From: Oscillospiraceae bacterium | GTDB taxonomy: Bacteria > Bacillota_A > Clostridia > Oscillospirales > Oscillospiraceae | Direction of reading: 5' to 3' | Length of the DNA: 29,567 nt | Assembly: GCA_017415945.1 (NCBI GenBank) | Contig: JAFQDR010000262.1 | Location: 1 to 29,567 of the forward strand | Shown here: positions 24,955 through 29,567 of the stretch, in pieces | How positions within the stretch are numbered: position 1 is the first letter of the stretch | Layout of the letters: each line of letters starts with the position of its first letter | Program-made: the position numbers and the translations under genes | The notes under the pieces: model-generated | Told to the model about the DNA's origin: nothing | Database searches by the model: none | What the model saw: only the letters and a program-made list of their open reading frames with translations

Positions 24955-26022
24955 TCAGTCCTCGTAATAATCCTCCAAGGGAATGTCGTCTACATACAGC
25001 TGCAGGATCTCCCAGTTCAGATACCATGTATGGTCTTGGTCGCCGATTTCAATTAAATCGCACAGCGGAATTTCTGCAGTTTCTCCCGGGAACAGCATAG
25101 GCCATCCAATCTCCGAGGAGTAGTGCTCAGTGTCCGTTACAAAGTCATTGAAAAAAGAAATATCCAAGGTGTAAGAGGTATTGTTGGTATAGCTTATGAT
25201 TTCGCAGCCGTGTTCTTTGCTCCACACGGTACCTGTCCCCACCAGCTGCTCCCGCAGGTCGTATTCCACCTCAAGCATAGCTGCGGTGCGAACCATCATA
25301 CCGTCGTAATAGGCAAGCACCTCGGGGTCGGCACCGAAGATGTCATACATCTCATTGACTCGCAGCATCACAGCACTCAGCTCATACATGGCAGTCAATT
25401 GCTCAATGCGGTCAAGCTCGGGCTCCGACAGCATTTGTACTGCTATGGCAGTCCACTTTGCCTCCTCGTTCAAGTCATGGCTGTCAAAGACCTGTGCAGC
25501 CAGATGTTCAAACTCGGGAAGAAACATTTGATGGATCTCCTGCTCCGCTTCCGTGGACACATACTCATACGTGCCGATATAAGCAAGCTCCGTTGCATAG
25601 ACAGTCAAGGCATTGATAAAGTCCAAATCCGCACCGTCCAAGCGGTTTGCAGGGGGATAGTCGGGCTCGGGCACAGGCTCGGTTCTCGAGATCTCAATGT
25701 CTTCCCAAAATACCTTATCCACAAAATCCGAAATATTGAGTTCGGGCAGCGTGAAGCTGTCCATGGAATAGGATATGACCTTGGGCAAATACAGCATCAG
25801 CACAGCCACCAGCGCAATCACCAGCAAAACCACCACACCCAGCACCGCCAGTGCCGTGCGGGAGTTTTTGCGGTTGCGGTCGGGGTCGATATCCGTATTC
25901 CACACTTGATTGGCTCCGTGGTATTCGGTTTCCGTAAGAGCAGCCTGCGTCAGATCCGCACCGCAGCGGACACACTGCTTGGCACGGGCATAATTTTCCA
26001 GATAACATTCGGGACAGCGCAT
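24955..26022 (-). CDS. Zinc-ribbon, single-pass membrane protein of unknown function
   Basis: 355 residues. An N-terminal zinc ribbon (C3, C6, C17, C20: CPEC...CVRC) is in the cytosol, then a linker and one membrane helix (about 57-79). A long acidic extracellular region (80-355) follows with no motif I recognise; helical repeats rich in Glu and Leu occupy about 130-260. Similar zinc-ribbon-TM proteins are common in Clostridia and mostly uncharacterised. The ATG has AAGGAGG 8 nt upstream. The gene is bracketed by two copies of the CGTAGGG inverted repeat (24709-24849 and 26134-26263). Confidence 0.85.
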   Translation of the reverse strand: MRCPECYLENYARAKQCVRCGADLTQAALTETEYHGANQVWNTDIDPDRNRKNSRTALAVLGVVVLLVIALVAVLMLYLPKVISYSMDSFTLPELNISDFVDKVFWEDIEISRTEPVPEPDYPPANRLDGADLDFINALTVYATELAYIGTYEYVSTEAEQEIHQMFLPEFEHLAAQVFDSHDLNEEAKWTAIAVQMLSEPELDRIEQLTAMYELSAVMLRVNEMYDIFGADPEVLAYYDGMMVRTAAMLEVEYDLREQLVGTGTVWSKEHGCEIISYTNNTSYTLDISFFNDFVTDTEHYSSEIGWPMLFPGETAEIPLCDLIEIGDQDHTWYLNWEILQLYVDDIPLEDYYED

Positions 26023-26052
26023 GGTAAGACCTCCTTTTCCGTATTTGTTCTC

Positions 26053-26063
26053 ACAGATAGTAT
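26053..26063 (-). promoter_or_regulatory. Extended -10 box of the zinc-ribbon gene
   Basis: On the minus strand TGC-TATACT lies about 35 nt before the ATG. The -35 region is poor. Confidence 0.45.
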
Positions 26064-26133
26064 AGCATATTGGGACAGCGGTTGGAAGCGGTTGCAGTAT
26101 ATGTTTATCGATAGTTTACAATCAAGACCACCG

Positions 26134-26263
26134 GCGTAGGGAGCGTCGTCCCCGACGCTCCGTGACGCAGTTGGGCAATTGCCGATGGACATGAAACCGC
26201 AAGGTGTCGGACTGCCGAAAAAGCGGAGCGTCGAGGACGACGCTCCCTACGCCGGTGGATACT
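26134..26263. repeat. CGTAGGGAGCGTCG inverted-repeat element (copy 2)
   Basis: Terminal inverted repeats of about 32 nt match at all but one position (CCGGCGTAGGGAGCGTCG at the left, its complement at the right). Each arm can fold into a hairpin. It has no ORF of note. Same orientation as copy 1. Confidence 0.8.
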
Positions 26264-26349
26264 TTCGGTACAGCAAATTTTCCATTTTTGTTTAAATTGC
26301 TAAAGGTAACACCTTTTTCTGTACAAGCTGACGAAAATACAATTGCCCT

Positions 26350-26378
26350 TTGACAGGATACAGCACAAGGAGTATAAT
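26350..26378 (+). promoter_or_regulatory. metQ promoter
   Basis: Perfect TTGACA (26350-26355), a 17-nt spacer and perfect TATAAT (26373-26378). Transcription should start near 26385, giving a leader of about 345 nt before metQ. Confidence 0.88.
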
Positions 26379-26418
26379 AGCCTCAATCAACAAATTCCAC
26401 AAGGAAAGGGGATTCATC

Positions 26419-26490
26419 GTGAAGGTATTCGCTATGGCTATGATGATGAAGATGCGCATGTGCCCCATGTGCATGTCTCGCCGTGCCTGA
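26419..26490 (+). CDS. Methionine-rich leader peptide of the met transporter attenuator
   Basis: A 23-codon ORF starting with GTG, with AAGGAAAGGGG 7 nt upstream, and ending in TGA at 26488-26490. Residues 5-19 read AMAMMMKMRMCPMCM: eight internal Met in 14 residues, plus two Cys. A peptide this biased, placed right after a consensus promoter and before a terminator and a methionine transporter, is read as a sensor of charged tRNA-Met. When methionine is short the ribosome should stall within 26434-26475. When it is plentiful the ribosome reaches the stop and covers the antiterminator arm that begins 5 nt later. The peptide itself probably has no other job. Too short for usual gene callers. 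Confidence 0.82.
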   Translation: MKVFAMAMMMKMRMCPMCMSRRA

Positions 26491-26494
26491 ATAC

Positions 26495-26543
26495 CGATGA
26501 CCTCCTGAAGCCATACCCATAGAATCACAGCAGGAAGCCATCG
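26495..26543 (+). promoter_or_regulatory. Predicted antiterminator of the metQ attenuator
   Basis: CGATG-A-CCTCCTG (26495-26507) can pair with CAGCAGG-AAGC-CATCG (26528-26543): 5 bp, an internal loop, then 3+3 bp around one mismatch. The right arm includes most of the 5' half of the terminator stem, so the two folds exclude each other. The left arm contains an anti-Shine-Dalgarno CCTCCT and could instead pair with the leader ribosome site and start (TCATCG at 26414-26419). Confidence 0.65.
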
Positions 26544-26559
26544 AAGGGCTTCCTTTTTT
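26532..26559 (+). terminator. Attenuator terminator upstream of metQ
   Basis: AGGAAGCC (26532-26539) pairs with GGCTTCCT (26547-26554) around a 7-nt loop and runs into six T residues. It lies between the leader peptide and metQ, so it should limit metQ expression. Confidence 0.88.
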
Positions 26560-26593
26560 GTTACCAAAATCCAAACCGAAAGGATGTAAAATC

Positions 26594-26647
26594 ATGCATC
26601 TCAATCAGTTATTGCGGACAACCAAATTCCGAAATCAGCGAATGTGA
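26594..26647 (+). CDS. Possible second short upstream ORF
   Basis: A 17-codon ORF (MHLNQLLRTTKFRNQRM) with AAAGGATG 8-9 nt before the ATG. It lies after the attenuator terminator and before metQ. It has no Met bias beyond its last codon. A small hairpin (26643-26662) overlaps its stop. It may be a regulatory uORF or chance. Confidence 0.35.
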   Translation: MHLNQLLRTTKFRNQRM

Positions 26648-26730
26648 CCCTCGGGGCTCACAAATCATTCAGAACATCATCAACATCGAACAAAACATCT
26701 TTTAACATAAAACAAAAAGGAGAAATTACA

Positions 26731-27582
26731 ATGAAAAAGATCATCGCTCTGGCTCTGGCACTCGTCCTCTGTTTCGCACTGGTCGCCTGCGGCGGCTCCT
26801 CTGATGAAGCTGCTTCCCTGACCATCGCAGTTCCCAACGACACCACCAACGAAGCACGCGCACTGCTCCTGCTGCAGGAACTGGGCTACATCACCGTTGA
26901 CCCCAACGCAGGCATCACCGCCACCATCGGCGATATTACCGATAACCCCTACAACATCGAATTTGAAGAAGTGGAAGCCGCTCAGATCCCCAACATCCTG
27001 CAGGACGTTGACTTCGGCATCATCAACTCCAACTACGCAATCCCCGCAGGTCTGAACCCCGCTGAGGACGCTCTGGCACAGGAAGGCTCCGCATCCGCAT
27101 ACGTCAACATTCTGTGCGTAAAGGAAGGCAATGAAAACACCGATGCAGCCAAGGCTCTGGCAGCAGCTCTGTCCTCCAAGACCGTTGCTGACTACTTCGC
27201 AGCTACCTACGCAGGCTCCGCTATTTCCGTAGTGGAGAACCCCGGTGACGGCTATGACGCATCTGTTGACTACGCAGCACTGGCAGGCACCACCATTTCC
27301 GTGGCAGCTTCCCCCTCCCCCCACGCTGAAGTTCTGGCTCTGGCAAAGGACATTCTGGCAGCCAAGGACATCACTCTGGACATCGTAGAATTTACCGACT
27401 ACGTACAGCCCAACATGGTCGTAGAATCCGGCGAGATCTTCGCAAACTACTTCCAGCACGTTCCCTATCTGGACGACTTCAACGCTGAAAACGGCACCCA
27501 CATCGTAACCGTTGCAGGCATCCACGTTGAACCCATGGGCATTTACGGCGGCAAGCAGGCTTCTCTGGACGCTATCAAGTAA
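26731..27582 (+). CDS. metQ: Methionine ABC transporter substrate-binding lipoprotein
   Basis: 283 residues of the NlpA/MetQ family. A lipoprotein signal peptide ends in the lipobox LVAC with the lipid-anchored Cys at residue 20. The mature part starts with a Gly/Ser linker and has the two-lobed family pattern (LTIAVPNDTTNEARALLLLQELGYITV, FEEVEAAQIPNILQDVDFGIINSNYAIPAGL). Outside the membrane it binds methionine and delivers it to MetNI, encoded downstream. Substrate is by family plus the Met-rich leader upstream. AAAAAGGAG lies 8 nt before the ATG; an earlier in-frame GTG lies in the leader. A strong terminator follows the gene. Confidence 0.93.
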   Translation: MKKIIALALALVLCFALVACGGSSDEAASLTIAVPNDTTNEARALLLLQELGYITVDPNAGITATIGDITDNPYNIEFEEVEAAQIPNILQDVDFGIINSNYAIPAGLNPAEDALAQEGSASAYVNILCVKEGNENTDAAKALAAALSSKTVADYFAATYAGSAISVVENPGDGYDASVDYAALAGTTISVAASPSPHAEVLALAKDILAAKDITLDIVEFTDYVQPNMVVESGEIFANYFQHVPYLDDFNAENGTHIVTVAGIHVEPMGIYGGKQASLDAIK

Positions 27583-27592
27583 CACGAACACC

Positions 27593-27626
27593 AAAAAAAG
27601 CCGCGGCCATACACCGCGGCTTTTTT
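27593..27626. terminator. Strong bidirectional terminator after metQ
   Basis: AAAAAAGCCGCGG (27594-27606) pairs perfectly with CCGCGGCTTTTTT (27614-27626). It lies 11 nt after the metQ stop and should strongly reduce readthrough into metN. Confidence 0.9.
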
Positions 27627-27652
27627 ATTGAATAGTATTTTGAATATGCTCT

Positions 27653-27738
27653 TGTAGGGCGGGGGCTTGCTCCCGCCGTGCTATCCCGTTCCCGCTGCCA
27701 AATAAACAAAGCGGCGGGAGCAAGCCCCCGCCCTACAA
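27653..27738. repeat. GTAGGGCGGGGGCTTGCTCC inverted-repeat element
   Basis: The left arm (27653-27680) is the complement of the right arm (27712-27738) over about 26 nt. Each arm also forms a GGCGGG/CCCGCC hairpin. It is the best-preserved member of the family in the window and sits between metQ and metN. Confidence 0.8.
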
Positions 27739-27744
27739 TCGTTT

Positions 27745-27797
27745 GATCAGAAAACCTCTGATCTTAATAACGCCAACACGTATCCATGGCGTTTTTT
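27745..27797 (+). terminator. Hairpin pair with terminator-like end just upstream of metN
   Basis: GATCAGA (27745-27751) pairs with TCTGATC (27757-27763). AACGCCA (27769-27775) then pairs with TGGCGTT (27787-27793), followed by a T-run to 27797. The second hairpin is 18 nt before the metN start and has the look of an attenuator or leftover terminator. Confidence 0.55.
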
Positions 27798-27814
27798 CTC
27801 GGGAGTACAAAACT

Positions 27815-28813
27815 ATGATTGAAATTAAGAACCTTTACAAAACCTTCCACACCAAGGCAGGTGATGTGGATGCTCTGAAGAACATCAACCTCACCATTAA
27901 CGACGGTGATATTTACGGCATCATCGGCATGAGCGGCGCAGGCAAGTCCACTCTGGTCCGCTGCATCAATATGCTGGAACGCCCCACAGGGGGGCAGGTC
28001 ATCATCGACGGCAAGAACATGGAGCTGCTGTCCGATAAGGAGCTCCGTGAGGCCCGTCGGGACATTACCATGATCTTCCAGAGCTTCAACCTGCTCATGC
28101 AGCGCAACTGTCTGAAAAACGTCTGCTTCCCCATGGAGCTGGCAGGGGTGAAGAAGGCAGAAGCGGAAAAGCGAGCCATGGAGCTGCTGGAGCTGGTAGG
28201 CCTCCCCGACAAGGCAAAGGCTTATCCCGCACAGCTGTCGGGCGGTCAGCAGCAGCGTGTGGCCATCGCCCGCGCACTGGCAACCAACCCCAAGGTGCTG
28301 CTGTGCGACGAAGCCACCTCCGCACTGGACCCCAACACCACCCACTCCATCCTGTCTCTGATCCGTGACATCAACCAGAAGCTGGGCATCACCGTGGTCA
28401 TCATCACCCACCCGATGTCCGTTGTGGAAGAGGTCTGCACCCATGTGGCCATTCTGGACCGTGGGGAGGTTGCGGAAGTGGGCACCGTAGGCGCTGTATT
28501 CTCCAGCCCCAAATCCGCCGCGGGCCGCCGTCTGGTGTTCCCCAACGGTGAGGACGACATGGTATCCGACCCCACCAAGGAAAAGCGTCTGCGCGTGGTA
28601 TTCAACGGCGCGGAAACCGCAGGTGCCCCGCTGATCACCACCATGGCCATCGAAACGGGCATTGCGGTGAACATTCTGGCGGCATCCATCCGCAGCATCG
28701 AATCCCGTGCCTACGGCAGTATGCTGCTGGGTATTCCCGGAAAGCGGGAAAACATTTTCACGGTCACAGACTATCTGCAGGCCGTGCCCGACGTATTCGT
28801 AGAGGAGGTGTGA
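27815..28813 (+). CDS. metN: Methionine ABC transporter ATP-binding protein
   Basis: 332 residues. Walker A GMSGAGKS (38-45), Q-loop Q89, signature LSGGQ (141-145), Walker B VLLCDE (161-166) and H-loop H199. A C-terminal NIL/ACT-like domain (about 257-332) is diagnostic of MetN, where it binds methionine and slows transport when cell methionine is high. The start at 27815 uses GGGAG 10 nt upstream; the longer frame runs back through a terminator-like hairpin and is not credible. metI begins 4 nt after its stop. Confidence 0.95.
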   Translation: MIEIKNLYKTFHTKAGDVDALKNINLTINDGDIYGIIGMSGAGKSTLVRCINMLERPTGGQVIIDGKNMELLSDKELREARRDITMIFQSFNLLMQRNCLKNVCFPMELAGVKKAEAEKRAMELLELVGLPDKAKAYPAQLSGGQQQRVAIARALATNPKVLLCDEATSALDPNTTHSILSLIRDINQKLGITVVIITHPMSVVEEVCTHVAILDRGEVAEVGTVGAVFSSPKSAAGRRLVFPNGEDDMVSDPTKEKRLRVVFNGAETAGAPLITTMAIETGIAVNILAASIRSIESRAYGSMLLGIPGKRENIFTVTDYLQAVPDVFVEEV

Positions 28814-28817
28814 GACT

Positions 28818-29519
28818 ATGTTGGCAAAAGCATTTGATGCCGAGTCCATTGCTCTGGCGCTGAAGGTCATTGAAACCGAGATTCCCTTCGGCATTTGGGA
28901 AACCATATACGCAACCGTCGTCTCCACCGCATTCGCCATTCTGCTGGGTCTGCCTCTGGGCATGCTGCTGGTAGCAGGTGACGCAAACGGGGTCAAGCCC
29001 CTGCCCAAGTGGTTCATGAGTCTGCTGAACACCGTGATCAACCTGCTGCGCTCCATCCCCTTCCTGATTCTGATGATCATGGCATTCCCTCTGGCCCGCA
29101 TCATCGTAGGCACCACGGTCGGCACCACCGCCTGCATCGTGCCTCTGGTCATTGCAGCCTTCCCCTTCGTGGCTCGTCTGGTGGAAACCAGCCTCCGCGA
29201 GGTGAACCCCAACATCATCGAGGCGGCACAGTCCATGGGTGCCACCCCCTTCCAGATCATGTGGAAGGTCATGCTCCCCGAGTCCGTGCCCTCCCTGCTC
29301 AGTAACTTCACCACCGCCATCACCACCATTCTGGGCTACACTGCCATGTCCGGTATCATCGGCGGCGGCGGTCTGGGCAAGATCGCCATCAACTACGGCT
29401 ACTATCGCTATAAGTATCTGGTCATGTACGTTGCGGTCATTCTGCTGATCGTTATTGTCCAAATCTTCCAGTCCGCAGGCACCAAGGCCGCTATCAAGAG
29501 CGACAAGAGACTCAAGTAA
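28818..29519 (+). CDS. metI: Methionine ABC transporter permease
   Basis: 233 residues with about five to six membrane helices and the permease EAA motif (EAAQSMGATPFQIMWKVMLPE) that contacts MetN. The conserved MetI stretches LLRSIPFLILMI and SGIIGGGGLGKIAINYGYYRY are present. With MetN and MetQ it forms a D- and L-methionine importer. GAGGAGG spans the end of metN, 7 nt before the ATG, so translation is coupled. No terminator is visible in the last 48 nt; the window ends in sequence that could be the leader of a further gene. Confidence 0.95.
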   Translation: MLAKAFDAESIALALKVIETEIPFGIWETIYATVVSTAFAILLGLPLGMLLVAGDANGVKPLPKWFMSLLNTVINLLRSIPFLILMIMAFPLARIIVGTTVGTTACIVPLVIAAFPFVARLVETSLREVNPNIIEAAQSMGATPFQIMWKVMLPESVPSLLSNFTTAITTILGYTAMSGIIGGGGLGKIAINYGYYRYKYLVMYVAVILLIVIVQIFQSAGTKAAIKSDKRLK

Positions 29520-29567
29520 ACACGGAAAACACCATTCCCACGGGCAATGTCATTAAGATAAGGAAAT

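Noticed and set aside
24709..26263. Composite transposon around the zinc-ribbon gene
   Set aside because: No transposase or integrase is encoded inside or beside the elements, so only non-autonomous repeats can be supported.
26419..26490. Met/Cys-rich peptide as a metal-binding (copper) peptide
   Set aside because: The peptide contains MCPMCM, but its position between a promoter and a terminator before a methionine transporter fits a sensor of Met codons better. No metal genes are nearby.
26651..26668. tRNA-Met anticodon-arm-like string near GGGGCTCACAAATC
   Set aside because: No acceptor stem, D arm or T arm can be folded around it; the likeness is short and probably chance.
26385..26730. 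S-box (SAM) riboswitch or T-box before metQ
   Set aside because: No T-box AGGGTGGAACCGCG-like motif and no SAM-I core pattern was found. The region is explained by a leader peptide plus attenuator hairpins.
21748..27738. CRISPR array
   Set aside because: Repeats recur at scattered intergenic sites as palindromes, not as regularly spaced units with unique spacers, and no cas genes are present.

Overview
The window looks like the chromosome of an anaerobic, gut-type member of the Clostridia (Oscillospirales or Ruminococcaceae-like is my inference). The evidence is strong AGGAGG-type ribosome binding sites, some TTG/GTG starts, clostridial protein families (NfnAB bifurcating transhydrogenase, MATE pumps, UPF0210/UPF0237 pair, DUF896, LURP-one protein) and many short palindromic intergenic repeats. 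No rRNA, tRNA, CRISPR array or transposase gene was seen.

Left part (1-13 kb), nearly all on the minus strand. It holds a stand-alone GMP synthetase ATPase subunit (guaA without its glutaminase domain), a MATE transporter, a GltS-type glutamate/Na+ symporter coupled to a PlsC-like acyltransferase, a stress-type operon (response regulator, sensor kinase, membrane HtrA protease), endonuclease IV, and nfnA-nfnB. Middle (13-18.7 kb): on the plus strand lie a second MATE pump, a YfbR-like 5'-deoxynucleotidase (TTGA overlap) and a DUF896 protein. An AT-rich restriction-modification island of about 3.2 kb follows. Its DNA methyltransferase (plus strand) carries a C-terminal nuclease-fold-like extension. 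Tail to tail with it is a minus-strand operon: XRE regulator, winged-helix-like protein, an MjaI-type restriction endonuclease, and a second homologous endonuclease split into two ORFs joined by an ATGA overlap.

Right part (18.7-29.6 kb): pnp and rpsO (minus), a LURP-one-family protein and a small membrane protein (plus), the UPF0237 ACT-domain and UPF0210 pair behind a consensus promoter (minus), a zinc-ribbon membrane protein flanked by two copies of an inverted-repeat element, and a methionine ABC transporter locus metQ, metN, metI (plus).

The most striking item is the metQ leader. A perfect-consensus promoter drives a 23-codon ORF with eight internal Met codons within 14 residues. Its stop codon lies 5 nt before one arm of a predicted antiterminator, whose other arm overlaps the 5' half of an intrinsic terminator. 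This is the geometry of a ribosome-mediated, methionine-sensing attenuator, replacing the S-box or T-box usual in Firmicutes; I see neither motif here. metQ and metNI are further separated by a strong terminator, a palindromic repeat and a second terminator-like hairpin.

Intergenic spaces are rich in repeats: a GTAGGG-plus-hairpin superfamily whose stem sequence varies with compensatory changes, two long palindromes of a CTCCCT family (one between the response regulator and kinase genes), a GTTTGTCATC-ended palindrome, and a TAGATACCGTGC family.
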